Below, piece by piece: positions 47,032 through 57,344 of a stretch of DNA of 64,000 nucleotides (its first letter is position 1; each line of letters begins with the position of its first letter). Made by a program: the position numbers and the translations under genes. This DNA is from Gigaspora margarita. Taxonomy: Eukaryota; Glomeromycota; Glomeromycetes; Diversisporales; Gigasporaceae. The DNA is taken from positions 163,599 to 227,598 of the forward strand of contig WTPW01000326.1 in assembly GCA_009809945.1 (NCBI GenBank). Direction: 5' to 3'. Below the pieces are notes generated by a model. It made no database searches and had not been told where the DNA came from. It worked only from the letters and a program-made list of their open reading frames with translations.

Positions 47032-47799
47032 TTAATTTCGATGAGAGCTTAGATAAGATGGTGTAAATATAGGGTTGGATTCTATCTCATTGTTCATGAA
47101 AAACCGTTGATCGTCCAAAATCGATATTAAATTATTCGAATGCTCACAATTGATAGGAGATAATATTGGTAGCGGTGGTGGATGAATTGTAGGTTCTGGA
47201 ATTATCATAGTTAAATTTTCTTCGAGCAACGTTGTATCTTGATTTGGAATCTGCATATTTAAATTAATATTATATGGATATGTGACAATTCGGGTATGCA
47301 CATTAAATCCAAGTTTATGGGCTTTTTGTGTAAAGTCACGATTTAATTTTCTAAAATCTGCCAAATTTTGCGTATCCGATTTATTTTTTTTACCGGGTTT
47401 AGGACCTCTCTTTTGTGGTGGATAAAAAGTGCATTTGAGTCCTCTTTCAGCACATCGCTCACATGGATTATTGTCCAAATAGTTGCACTTAACTTTGGAC
47501 TTTTGACAATGACTGCAAGCTTGAGAGTTTTTAATTTTAATAGTTCTAGATGGTTTTGAAAATCTATTACCTTTCGGTTTAACTAAGCTGTTATTATCTA
47601 GGGTTGGAGGTGCTGAAGGTTTTGTAAAGGAAGATTGTTGAGAAAGATCTTGGAGCAGCGTTGGAGCCGTTCCAACAGAGGACACTATATCATTAAATTC
47701 ATTATCAAATGAAGTTGTCACATCATCCAAGTCCAATGGTAATTGTAATCCTACCGAAGAACGATCAGCTGTAAACTGATATGTGCGATGGAAATTCAT
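47032..47799 (-). CDS. Zn2Cys6 (fungal binuclear cluster) DNA-binding protein, 255 aa
   Basis: This is the one convincing intact gene. It has a fungal Zn2Cys6 cluster: Cys95, Cys98, Cys105, Cys113, Cys116 and Cys123 (CSHCQKSKVKC, then CERCAERGLKC), coordinating two zinc ions and binding DNA in the nucleus. A basic AT-hook-like stretch follows at 130-140 (KRGPKPGKKNK). Residues 20-60 are acidic and Ser/Thr-rich, 201-216 are Pro-rich; both could be activation or interaction regions. No fungal-specific middle homology region is present, so the protein is short for a classical regulator. Start: ATG at 47,799, with in-frame TAA two codons upstream. It is intronless as read. Targets are unknown. 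Neighbours are repeats only, so context says nothing about its role. Confidence 0.88.
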   Translation of the reverse strand: MNFHRTYQFTADRSSVGLQLPLDLDDVTTSFDNEFNDIVSSVGTAPTLLQDLSQQSSFTKPSAPPTLDNNSLVKPKGNRFSKPSRTIKIKNSQACSHCQKSKVKCNYLDNNPCERCAERGLKCTFYPPQKRGPKPGKKNKSDTQNLADFRKLNRDFTQKAHKLGFNVHTRIVTYPYNINLNMQIPNQDTTLLEENLTMIIPEPTIHPPPLPILSPINCEHSNNLISILDDQRFFMNNEIESNPIFTPSYLSSHRN

Positions 47800-47854
47800 T
47801 ATTTAGGTAGACTTTCCTATTCGAAATTACCTAGCATATACAGCTTTCGAAATG

Positions 47855-47873
47855 ATCCTATTTATATAAATTT
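47855..47873 (-). promoter_or_regulatory. TATA-like element upstream of the Zn2Cys6 gene
   Basis: ATTTATATAAATAGG on the minus strand lies about 60 bases before the ATG. In such A+T-rich DNA this may be chance. Confidence 0.3.
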
Positions 47874-48050
47874 TGAATTACGATAATCCTTTATGCTACG
47901 GATAAACGGAAAAATAATTCATTCAAAAATTATACCGGTATAACTGTCCAAATACAAATTAGTAACTTTTTATTCATCGGCAAGCTGAATTAGCACTTTT
48001 CAGTCTCTAGTGTCTCCAGTTTGGAAATTGAATAATTAATGATGGGGATA

Positions 48051-48335
48051 TGTTGTAAGTAGAAATGGAATTTAAGTGGTTCGGAATTTTCTATGGAGGC
48101 ATCATTTTAGTGTTGATTTTATTATACGTATGTACATTTTAAATCCACTTAAAATTACGTTCCACTTACAACAGATATATTCACTTATTTAGTATCTACA
48201 GTCAGAAATTTGGATCGTTCGATAATAAATGATGGGTATTCTAGTTAGTTTGGAAATTTGGATCGTTGGACAATAAATGATGGGTATTCTAGTTAGTTTG
48301 GAAATTTGGATCGCTGGATAATAAACGATGATATG
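48051..48335. repeat. short inverted repeat, then a 48-bp tandem repeat
   Basis: 48,051-48,171 has inverted ends GTTGTAAGTAGAAATGGAA and ACGTTCCACTTACAAC. At 48,205, 48,253 and 48,301 three units begin GAAATTTGGATCG, each followed by AATAAATGATGGGTATTC or a variant. Confidence 0.65.
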
Positions 48336-48417
48336 TGTACTTATTTGTGCACCGATAATACAAACGCAAAAAAGGAAATTTTAAAATAAAAATAAATATT
48401 ATATGTATACGAAATCT

Positions 48418-48772
48418 TAGGCCATATAAAATTATTTTTTTTGGTTCTCATAACATAAAAAAAAAAAAATGACCCGACAGGCCGGACTTTTATTTAAAAA
48501 TTTTTAAAATTTTTTAAATTATAAAATTTAAATTTTAATTTTAAAAAATAATGACCCGGCATTATAGTATTAAATAAAGTAATAACCTGCTTGCCTGAAC
48601 TTTATTTAAAAAATTTTATATATAAAAAATTTTAAATTTTATAAAATTTTTAAAAAAAATTTTATGAAATCCCACCCGGTTATTAAAACATATAAAAAAA
48701 TTTTTCTAAAAAATTTTTAAAATATGACCCGGCCGGGTTATGAGAACCAAAAAATTAAGTTTATATGGCCTT
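48418..48772. mobile_element. MITE with TTAGGCCATATAAA ends, 355 bp
   Basis: TTAGGCCATATAAAATTA and GGTTCTCATAAC at the left are inverted as GTTATGAGAACC and TTTATATGGCCTTA at the right. Subterminal ATGACCCGGCCGGG-like words repeat inside. No clear target duplication. Confidence 0.65.
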
Positions 48773-48774
48773 AG

Positions 48775-49275
48775 TATATCACATTCCATCAATTTTAACC
48801 CTTTAATAGACGCTGGAATAGTGCATGATCGAAAGATTATCTTGAAAGAAGTAAATTAAAAGTGTATACATGCCTTGAATTAAAATAAATAATTTTTATT
48901 TTATTAAAAAAATGCGCATCTGGTCTAATTAATGGTAGATCCACTATTGAAAGGGGATCTTTTATCTTTTATACACACATTTACGGTACATAGTGGATAA
49001 AGATTTAAGGTTAAAGCATTGATGTTAGAAGATACAGAATTATTATTAATCACTATATGTAAAATCTGGCTTCTACATTTTAATTAATGAATCAAAGGTT
49101 AGTTTACGAATTTTTTCGTTTATTCTTTTTTCCTTGTTCGCACATGTTCAGTTTTATTTAGGGCTTATCCCAGATGAGTAAAATTTGAACACATCGATTA
49201 ATGCTTCCTTAAAGGATCTTATAATTTATATATCACGTGATTTTAACTGACAAAATTGACTGGTAATCATAGAAA
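48775..49275. other. non-coding
   Basis: No gene, RNA or repeat recognised. Confidence 0.35.
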
Positions 49276-49347
49276 AATTTGTCATCACTTTTGGCGATCA
49301 TTCGTTATTTTTGGAACAAAGAAACAACCAATCAAATTTTGATTATC

Positions 49348-49500
49348 ATGACAAAGAAAATTAACACAATTTTATTTGGATTAAAGATGAACATTAACTT
49401 AGCACAGATTTCAGTCGTGCAAAAAAATATCAGAAAAAAACATGCTTTTGATCTTTATAAAAAAGGATTTTATACAAACGCACTACTCGATCTACTATAA
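49348..49500 (+). CDS. possible small ORF, 50 codons
   Basis: ATG at 49,348 opens a Lys/Asn-rich frame ending in ALLDLL; it extends upstream without ATG to 49,279. Composition is plausible for a small protein or terminal exon, but no domain, splice partner or conservation can be shown. Confidence 0.15.
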   Translation: MTKKINTILFGLKMNINLAQISVVQKNIRKKHAFDLYKKGFYTNALLDLL

Positions 49501-49747
49501 TGGCCTGTTGTTTTAAATGATGTTATAAAATTATTGGTTAAAAGTTTGTGAAACTTAATGCAAAATGTGTAAAAGTTCTCTTTGTATTCCAATAGATTTA
49601 CATGTCATTTAAAATAACACAAGTTACATTTTCTAAATTAGTCTTATTTAAGAAATTTTTAAATTATAATTTAAGTACAGTTTGATATGTTAATAGCATT
49701 TTATTAGGGGTTTCAGAGTTAACTTATTTTGAAAATAAGTGGAAGCT

Positions 49748-49960
49748 TGGAAATCCCTATTTTGTCTAAGAAATAATCAAATAATCAAGTTTTTTTAAAG
49801 AAATAATCAAAGTTTTTTTTTTAAGAAATAAAGTTCTTTATTTTTTTATTTTTTTTTTTTTTTCGGAGAAACGAAGGATTTTAAAAAGAAATAAACGAAG
49901 CTTTTTCTTTTTAAAAAATAATTAAATTTTATTTTGTTTTTTAAAAAAATACATTCAATT
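49748..49960. repeat. low-complexity AAGAAATAATCAA / poly-T tract
   Basis: Several copies of AAGAAATAATCAA alternate with T runs of up to 16. Confidence 0.6.
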
Positions 49961-50994
49961 CGAATGTATAAAATGCATTTACATTCAAATTCAAATGTTA
50001 TTTAATACACGTATAAAGCTTTAAATTTGAATTTAACGCTACTAGTAAAAGGTATTTTTGTTACGTCCCCCAAGTTTTTGGAAGCATTTTTTTCTCGGTT
50101 CGGAATCTTTGATATTATCTACCATTTTTTGAATAGTTTTAATGTTCGATTCAATACTTCGATGCCATTTTTGCTTGGGAAGATTATCAGACTTTTCAAA
50201 GCAATCAAGTGCCTAAAATATAAAAATAATAAATATATTTATTTAAACACGGAGATATAATAATAAAAATAACTTTTTAATATCTCAAGAAGAGTTTTTC
50301 AGAACTTAAATTACTTAAATTTCAGTTTTGGATTCACTATCTTAAATGCTTGATTCCTTATTATTGTCCGGAGCGGAGTGGAAGATTTGACTGTTCAGAC
50401 TATACGGTTGCCTTTGTATTGATGTTGAGATTAGAATAAAAATTTTACTATCCAGACTAGTGATGTGATCCGTATAATACGGATTACACAAAGAATAAAA
50501 TCAAATCCGTATTCATACAGTATAGGTAATTACGCATTATATAGTATAGTTACACTTATCTATAGTTCGAGTAGTTAACTGCAGTTAACTGTAATTTATC
50601 TGCGTATGTGTACGGATGATACGAATTACATAAAAATACAGTGTCATGCTCAAATTTTTCTTTTTTAATTAGTATCATTATTTTATCGTTATGTATTTCT
50701 TAATTTGGCATAGTTTGTGGCATAGTCGGGTTATTGAATCTCCAATCGAGTGATTAAATCCCCAATCGAAGGATTAAAGCCCCATATGAATTAATATATA
50801 TATAATAAGGATTTAGTTTCGGCTTATGAAGGGAGGAAAGTAAACGATTGTAGATAGTGTTTAGTATTATTGTAATAACCTGAGTATTGATTTATATTAA
50901 TAAAGAGAAACCTTATAACCCGAAAATAAATGTGTTAGTTTATCCATTTAAATATTTGATCTTAATCACTATTTGTACTAAAGATGCCTGACGA
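49961..50994. other. non-coding with a weak palindromic region
   Basis: 50,460-50,640 holds GTGATCCGTATAATACGG at one side and TACGGATGATACGAATTAC at the other, possibly a decayed MITE. The 77-codon frame at 50,027-50,260 has no motif and is not called. Confidence 0.35.
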
Positions 50995-51112
50995 ATGACG
51001 ACAGTTTCGTCATTGACGAATGACGAAACCATTCGTCAAAGCAATTTCTGAATGACGATTTGACGAATGACGAAACCTATGACGAATGACGAAACCCATG
51101 ACGAAACCCGTG
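50995..51112. repeat. TGACGAATGACGAAACC minisatellite
   Basis: Overlapping repeats of GACGAATGACGAAACC in direct orientation, with one inverted GTTTCGTCATT near the start. Confidence 0.7.
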
Positions 51113-51603
51113 ATGATTAATGAAGCATAAGAAATTATTCTTTTCTTTTATAATGGAAACAAATTGATCTATACGTGGTTAATATTTTTTGTTTCATAAT
51201 CATATCTACGCATTTCTACTTTAATCGGTTATTTTTTCTTTTTTTATGATATATAAAAAAACAAGTATTATATACTTTACACTTTGCAAAGAAAACAAAT
51301 AAACCATTATTATCTTTTAAGTTTCACAAAAAAAGATGTAGTTTATCTATTGAATCTTTATTGCTTAAATAACTTATGATACTTATTTTTATTTTTTATA
51401 TGAAACCATTTTCTTATTGATGTATTTAACATTACTTTTAATTTCATAAAAAAATTAGTTGACTTTTCTATAACGGGCTATAACGGGCAGATGGTTAGGA
51501 AAGAAAAAAATTCATTATAGAAAATTACTCTGTTTATTAAAAACTCATTACGATTTTTTTTATAAAGTACTATATATTATATAATATAAAAATTAAAGCC
51601 CTG
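51113..51603. other. non-coding
   Basis: TATAACGGGCTATAACGGGC near 51,470 may be a decayed transposon end; nothing else recognised. Confidence 0.35.
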
Positions 51604-51605
51604 TA

Positions 51606-51857
51606 CCGTATTTGCACGTAATAACGCGCATGCGCGTTATTTCGAAATTCGCATTTTTTTGAAAATTGTTTTTTTAACTCAAAATAACGCCCATGTGCGT
51701 CCCAAAATAACGCGCACCCAAATATGCATACGCCATATAACAAAAGCAGGATTCTTAAAAAGTCAAAGTGATTCGAAATATCGCGCATGCGCGTCCCGAA
51801 ATAACGCGCACTGTCTCGAAATAACGCGCATCTGCGCGTTATTACGTGCAAATACGG
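51606..51857. mobile_element. TA-flanked MITE, exceptionally CpG-rich, 252 bp
   Basis: CCGTATTTGCACGTAATAAC is inverted as GTTATTACGTGCAAATACGG, with TA outside both ends (51,604-51,605 and 51,858-51,859). The arms and interior repeat AATAACGCGCATGCGCG-like words. It abuts TCCGGAGTTCGTTATAGAG at 51,860-51,905, which resembles one end of a pogo/Tigger-type element. Frames on both strands inside are incidental. Confidence 0.8.
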
Positions 51858-51909
51858 TATATCCGGAGTTCGTTATAGAGAAGCTCGTTATACAGAGTCG
51901 ACTGTATAT

Positions 51910-52342
51910 ATAAGTGTTTATTGAATAAATTATTAAATTTGTAAATGGGGTTCAAAATTTTTTTTCATTAAATAAAATATATAAATCTGTTAAGTAATTT
52001 TTTTTATTAAAAAAAATATTATTAATAAAAGAATTGGTGGTTGACCAATTTAATAAATATTTTGAATTTAGAGTTAAATTTAGATATTAAGGCTCCGGAT
52101 CTCAATAGTTTCTGTTTCTAGTCTATATTTTGGTTTTCTGAATTTGCTGGATCAATTATTAAACTGCCTTTTATGTAATTAATTAAGGTTCATGTTGAAT
52201 ATTTTCATATAAAGTTTCTTTAGCTTCCGTAATATGAAGTAGTATTGTTTATTTCAATATTTTTTTTGTAGTATACCATCTCTTTTTTCACAGATTTTTG
52301 CGCTCTTAAGTGCTAATAACTTGCAAAAGCTTCATTCATGTC
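51910..52342. other. AT-rich non-coding
   Basis: No feature recognised. Confidence 0.4.
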
Positions 52343-52346
52343 ATTT

Positions 52347-52614
52347 GGGCTGCCGTCAATAGAAATCAAGCAGATTGATATTTTTTTAAAAAAAGAAATA
52401 TCTCAACTTTCATAGCTCATATCTTGATAAATTTTTTGAGCTAGTTTGAGCTAGTTTGACGATTTAATTCAAAGAGAGTTTGAGATCTAAGCTTTCATTT
52501 GATCATTGAATCATTAAAATAATTTCAAAATTCATCGAAATATGAGACATGAAGGTAAAGTATTAATTTTTTTTAAAAAATGTCAATTTGATTGATTTCT
52601 ATTGACGGTAGCCC
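52347..52614. mobile_element. MITE, GGGCTGCCGTCAATAG family, ATTT duplication
   Basis: GGGCTGCCGTCAATAGAAAT at the left and ATTTCTATTGACGGTAGCCC at the right are inverted. ATTT is identical on both sides (52,343-52,346 and 52,615-52,618). Second copy of the family at 17,130-17,385. Confidence 0.8.
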
Positions 52615-52619
52615 ATTTA

Positions 52620-53390
52620 TTTCTAATTTGTTAACTATCGAAAAATATCTACAGCCATTTCAAGATCCATATGCATATTTTTTTCTCCTTCAACTCCATA
52701 AGTTTTTCATAAACTATATGCTCTAACTCTTCGATTTTTATGTAATTTTCTTTTTACTTGCGAATATCGTTTAAAATTGTTTTCATTTGCATGGTTTGTA
52801 CATTCAATACATGATTTATTATTATTTTGAAACGGGTACCATTTTAGAAAATATTACGATATTCAAAAAAATAAATTTCAAACATAAGTTGTTATTATTT
52901 TAGCATATATTATTATTAATTAATTATCATTACTTTACAGTCGATACTGTTTAATTGTCAGATTAAACATTCCAACCGCATAAATTTCAGGGTCACGTGA
53001 TGATATGCGCTAAAATTCTATTGGCCAAAAATAAATGTAGATCTCACTGCATTTTTTTTATTCGATTCTGAAGAGTTAGAGAACTAATATTAACGAGTAA
53101 GAAGAAATATTTAACAAAGCAGTTAACTTTTACGGAAATAACAATTACAAGCTAATTATTCGAATCGATACTTCTTTACATTAATTTTTAAACCATCCGA
53201 TCAGTGATTTATTTCATTCAATGAGGGACAAAATTCGCATTCGACCGATCACTAGATCACGAGAATTTTGGCTGTAAAAATTGTACATACGAAGTTCTTT
53301 TTCTCGGATGAATGCATTATATAATTTTTTATTTATTTATTTATTTATTTTGCTCCTCTCTTTTATAAGAGGAATGTAATGTTAACTACT
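52620..53390. other. non-coding
   Basis: Contains a short TTTA microsatellite near 53,325-53,350. No gene recognised. Confidence 0.35.
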
Positions 53391-53570
53391 AAGCCAGATT
53401 TAATTAGCAACTCAAATTGAATCTCTAGACTAAATTTAACTTGAAGTCAATTCGTTATAATAGATTTATTACATTAAAATAGTTTGTTCATTTTATATGT
53501 TCGTTTCATTTACCCCCTCCCCCCTCCAAGAGTCCTGGAAAGTGATGTTAACCGAAAAATTAACTTCAAA
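53391..53570. mobile_element. probable decayed Harbinger-like MITE
   Basis: The right end CAAACGGCC followed by TTA at 53,571 matches the family at 54,204-54,467. The left end near TAAGCCAGATTTAATTAGC is much diverged, so the border is uncertain. Confidence 0.4.
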
Positions 53571-53776
53571 CGGCCTTATTGAAATAAATTTACAGTTATT
53601 CTCAATTGACGAACTTTGTTTTTGCGAAAAGATTATAATACTGTATTCTTACTTGGTTTAAAGAAGGTGACAGACAGACAAACTTTAATATGGACAATAA
53701 ATATAAAGTAAAATGATTTTGCTTTCAATAAAAAAAATCATAAAAGTATTTAATGATAATCATAACTTTTTTTGTT

Positions 53777-53896
53777 CTGGCCCGCGGGCCAGGCCAACCG
53801 ACTTGGCCTGTAATCGACATGACCTGACCCAAGCGACAGTAATCGACATGACCTGACCCAAGCGACAGTAATCGACATGACCTGACCCAAGCGACC
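53777..53896. repeat. GC palindrome followed by 29-bp tandem repeat, three copies
   Basis: CTGGCCCGCGGGCCAG at 53,777-53,792 is a perfect 16-base palindrome. From 53,810 three copies of GTAATCGACATGACCTGACC plus CAAGCGACA follow with almost no differences. This accounts for repeated peptide motifs in minus-strand frames, which are not genes. Confidence 0.8.
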
Positions 53897-54203
53897 TGAT
53901 GATAATAGTCAGAAACTTTTTTATGCATATATACAGTACATGCAATTAAACAATAATACTAAATCATGTGACATGTTGATTAACCAATTAAAATCGTCAA
54001 ATTTTATTAATAGTTTTTTTAATTGGGGGGACGTCTAAAACCGTGTCCAGTCATATGTTTTGATTTTTTGATTAAAGCTAGGGTAAGGGTTTTTGGTTAG
54101 GATCAGAGCATGTCTATACTTGCTGCCCAAATCCCAAATTACGATAGTTTGAATTCGTCCACGCCCAAATCCCAAATTAATATCTTAAAATTGTTATTAA
54201 TAA

Positions 54204-54467
54204 GGCCGTTTGAATTTAAAAATTCGTTTAACTCACCCCCACACCAATGGAGCTCCCTCGACATTAAACATGCCAATAGAAAACGAGTATAAAAAATATA
54301 AATAAAATCACAAAAAAAAATAAAACCGGGTATAAATGAATCCAAATCAGGTACATTTTGAACCTAATTTTAGGTTTGTTTAATTTTAGTGTTTGTTTAC
54401 CCCCTTCCCCACCTCAAGCAAATATGAAAAAAAGTGACGTTAAACGAATCTTTAAATTCAAACGGCC
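54204..54467. mobile_element. Harbinger/Tourist-like MITE, TAA duplication, 264 bp
   Basis: GGCCGTTTGAATTTAAAAAT at the left and ATCTTTAAATTCAAACGGCC at the right are inverted. TAA flanks both ends (54,201-54,203 and 54,468-54,470). It lies inside the larger element. Confidence 0.8.
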
Positions 54468-54930
54468 TAATCTTTGTTTAATCAAATAAATACATTCTTA
54501 TAGTTATAAATATTAATCTTATATAAATAACAATTGTTTTTTGGAATTTGGGTTTATCCGGGTTTTCCCAGCAAGTATAGGCATGTTCTATAGTAAAATT
54601 GTCCTCCCGACATTTATATTAATGCACCAAGATGGGTTTAGACTGTTGTTTCTTGTATTTTTTTGCGATTTTCACTTCTTTTGTCTCTTCGGGCTGATCC
54701 GTGTCGAGCTTTATGTCATATGATGGACACGACTTTAGACGCGTGCACTTATTTGTGCGATTGATACAAATCCAAAAAGGGAAATTAGCCAATTGTAAAT
54801 GTGATGATCCCGGATCAGCCCAACACGTGAGCAAAGCGAAGAAAAACAAAAAAATCGAAAAAAGAGGGCACTAATTGAAAATGTTGAGAATGAAATTTTA
54901 CAAGCAAAAACTAAATACATATTTATTTCC

Positions 54931-54961
54931 ATAACCCCTAACCCTAACACCCTAACCCTAA
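54931..54961. repeat. telomere-like CCCTAA tract inside a transposon
   Basis: Four near-perfect CCCTAA-type units. Similar text lies inside other members of the same family. Confidence 0.7.
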
Positions 54962-55054
54962 ATTTTTAATTTCACGAACTTAGTTTTTTGGGTTTGTATC
55001 ACTCACAAAAATAAGTATTCCGGCTTTAGGCGACCCCTTTAATGGTAAGTAATT

Positions 55055-55262
55055 TTTGATGATCTACTGGTATATTTAGGATAATTTAACTACTAAAATG
55101 ATCAGCTCAATGAGCAATCCTAATTAGACTAAACTAGTCATTAACCATCTTGTTATTCTGTAATTAGACTCTAACGATTTTGAGCTCATTACAATTGCCT
55201 TACTAAGCTGATCATTTTGACAGTTAAATCGCCCAAAACGGACCAGTAATCAAAAGATATTC
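55055..55262. mobile_element. palindromic MITE, GATCTACTGGT family
   Basis: GATGATCTACTGGTATATTT and AACTACTAAAATGATCAGC at the left match, reversed, GCTGATCATTTTGACAGTT and GGACCAGTAATCAAAAG at the right. Single arms of the family are at 16.8 and 24.1 kb. Confidence 0.6.
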
Positions 55263-55264
55263 AT

Positions 55265-56318
55265 GTTTAAAGTTAGTTGTTTAAAAAATTTATTATGAAA
55301 TAAGGATAACTGCGCGACATTTGATGCCGCACAGGACCAGTACAATCATGTGTGATATATAAAAATAGTAAATCACGATTTAATGGATCATAACAAACAT
55401 CAACTTCGAAAAAAACTTGAAAAAAATCAAAAATTTGCATAAGAAACTACTCATTATGCACTAACAAAAAAGTTTTCCTTGAGCGATTTTTTACTATACA
55501 ACATGCCAACCTCTATTTCTAACTCTAATCCTTACCCTAACATAAACAAATTTTAAATAATTTTATAACCGTTGACGATCCTGCAGCAATAAACTAATAT
55601 TTCACGTGAGCTTCAACAGATTTCAGAAAATAAAGAATGTCTTAATCGGATTGCATAATGATCAATCACAATTCTTTCCAAAAATGAAAATCCAAACTCC
55701 TACTAAACTAGAGTTTTTTTAAAAATAAGCGACATCAAAAAAGTTGAAGGTAACCATCCTTATCACATTTCATGTCATACACGAAACGTGATCGTCCTGG
55801 TAATGCCAAAAAAATTTACATAGTAACATGCGATAACCACAAAATACACAAAAAATGCCATCTAATACTAAAACATAGATTATTGAACCGCACATAAATT
55901 AAAATTACATAGTGAATATATGTATCACCATCTTGAACTATACAATAAACGGAAAAAAAAGAGATAACCATAATACCTTCAAAAACAGAAAAAAATATAG
56001 TGCACCAAAGTTGAACGGACACATTTTTATGTAATCATACTGGTATTAAGTTTCATATTTATTAATAAAAAATAAAAATTTTTTATACAATATGCAATAG
56101 AGAAACTATGCATTTATAATTAACAACAATGTTGCAAAATGAAAATAGTATGAAATTGAACAGCACATGCATTTAGACAGTATGACAGTATGATTGTATT
56201 ATTAATTTTAATGACACAAATAAATTTAGGTTCCGCACAAATGAGAGATTTTTTAAATAGCGTTTTTACTATGCTAAATTATAAATCGGAAAAATAAAAT
56301 AAGATTCTCTAGTTTTAA
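55265..56318. other. non-coding
   Basis: CTCTATTTCTAACTCTAATC near 55,510 is a weak telomere-like phrase. A 68-codon minus frame (55,816-56,022) is not supported. Confidence 0.4.
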
Positions 56319-56327
56319 CTTTGAAAC

Positions 56328-56840
56328 TAGGGATGCTATCATACTTTAATCTGCTAGTTTGTGCTTTGAAACCCGTTCAAGCACTGTTTAGAAATGCATA
56401 CATAAACTGGGTTTCAAACTCTGCTTTAAACTATTTATATGCATGTACTATTAATTATCATGCCCGAACATGTTAGTTTAAAACCTTCTCTATATTAATT
56501 TACTATAAAGAATATAATATATTATGCATACGTTCGCTTAATATTTATTAGATTATATATTCACATATTATTTATTTATCTGTTATTGACATTCCATACA
56601 TTTAATTAATGTCATTTAAATCATGGAAATTAACTTTTATTTTTTTAAAAAAAAACAAATTACTACTGTAATTATGAAACATTTTGTTGAAGAAATCAAT
56701 TTAAACACGATTTGAGCATTACCAACAGTACTGAGTTTAAAATTTACTAATTAAAATGCCATGATTACAAAACTCGAGTTTAACGTGTTTGGGTTTCAAA
56801 CAGACCGAACTGAGTTTGGATAAGCAGGATAACATCCCTA
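56328..56840. mobile_element. hAT-type MITE, TAGGGATG ends, exact 8-bp duplication
   Basis: Starts TAGGGATGCTATCATAC and ends GGATAACATCCCTA. TTTGAAAC is identical on both sides (56,320-56,327 and 56,841-56,848). Subterminal words GAAACCC and GGGTTTCAAA repeat in both arms. 513 bp, no coding frame. Confidence 0.85.
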
Positions 56841-57039
56841 TTTGAAACCCCTTAATGTAACCGATTTTGTTAGGTGGTTCAATTAGAAAGTGAAATAGGA
56901 GTTATTCGAAATAAAATATACAAACTTTTTTTGATGATTAGGTATAAAGTTTCGAAGAAAAGCTACTACCGGATGACATCTATTTCATTTTCTGATTTCG
57001 AAATTCAAAACAGAAATAAGACTTTCAAAATCACTTATT

Positions 57040-57340
57040 TTCAAAATACCAGGAACGGAGTGGTATTGAAGATTTCACTAGTGTATGGTTATCTTGCAAA
57101 TTAAATGACTTACGTTCACAAAATCTTGCATCATATTGGATAAATGCATGTGGTGAAGCAAGAGCGTGAATGTATATAGAAACTTCGCATGCTACATCTT
57201 CACATCCGATGTAACACCTGCTCCTATATTTTGTGTCGCATAAATTGTTAGTCTAACTTTTAAAATGTGATACCTGATTCGTAATTTATTTTCTCATGGT
57301 CGTCGCTTAATTTTTGCCGTTATACCATTCTATATATAGA
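57040..57340 (+). pseudogene. second copy of the 39.1-40.2 kb duplicated fragment
   Basis: 57,055-57,170 carries the frame with GVVLKIS, VWLSCKLND and NLASYWINACGEAR, one base shifted internally and stopped by TGA after EARA. 57,170-57,340 matches 40,020-40,180. The frame ending at 57,104 reads into this block, which argues that it is part of the relic and not an independent gene. Confidence 0.4.
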
Positions 57341-57344
57341 ATAA

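Larger units (their letters stand above)
54026..55037. mobile_element. ~1 kb member of the GGGGTCATCTAAAGCC family
   Basis: GGGGACGTCTAAAACCGTG at the left and CGGCTTTAGGCGACCCC at the right are inverted. TTTAATTG and TTTAATGG flank with 7 of 8 matches. The interior shares TCCCGACATTTATATTAATG-like text and GGTTTAGACTG with the copies at 12.3 and 15.0 kb. It contains telomere-like repeats (54,931-54,961) and a nested Harbinger-like MITE. Confidence 0.7.

Noticed and set aside
51570-51913. Overlapping frames on both strands with repeated Arg/Ala/His motifs
   Set aside because: They are produced by the palindromic CpG-rich MITE; palindromes open matching frames on both strands.
53725-53945. 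Minus-strand frames with repeated peptide motifs
   Set aside because: The repeated peptide is the translation of the 29-bp tandem repeat.
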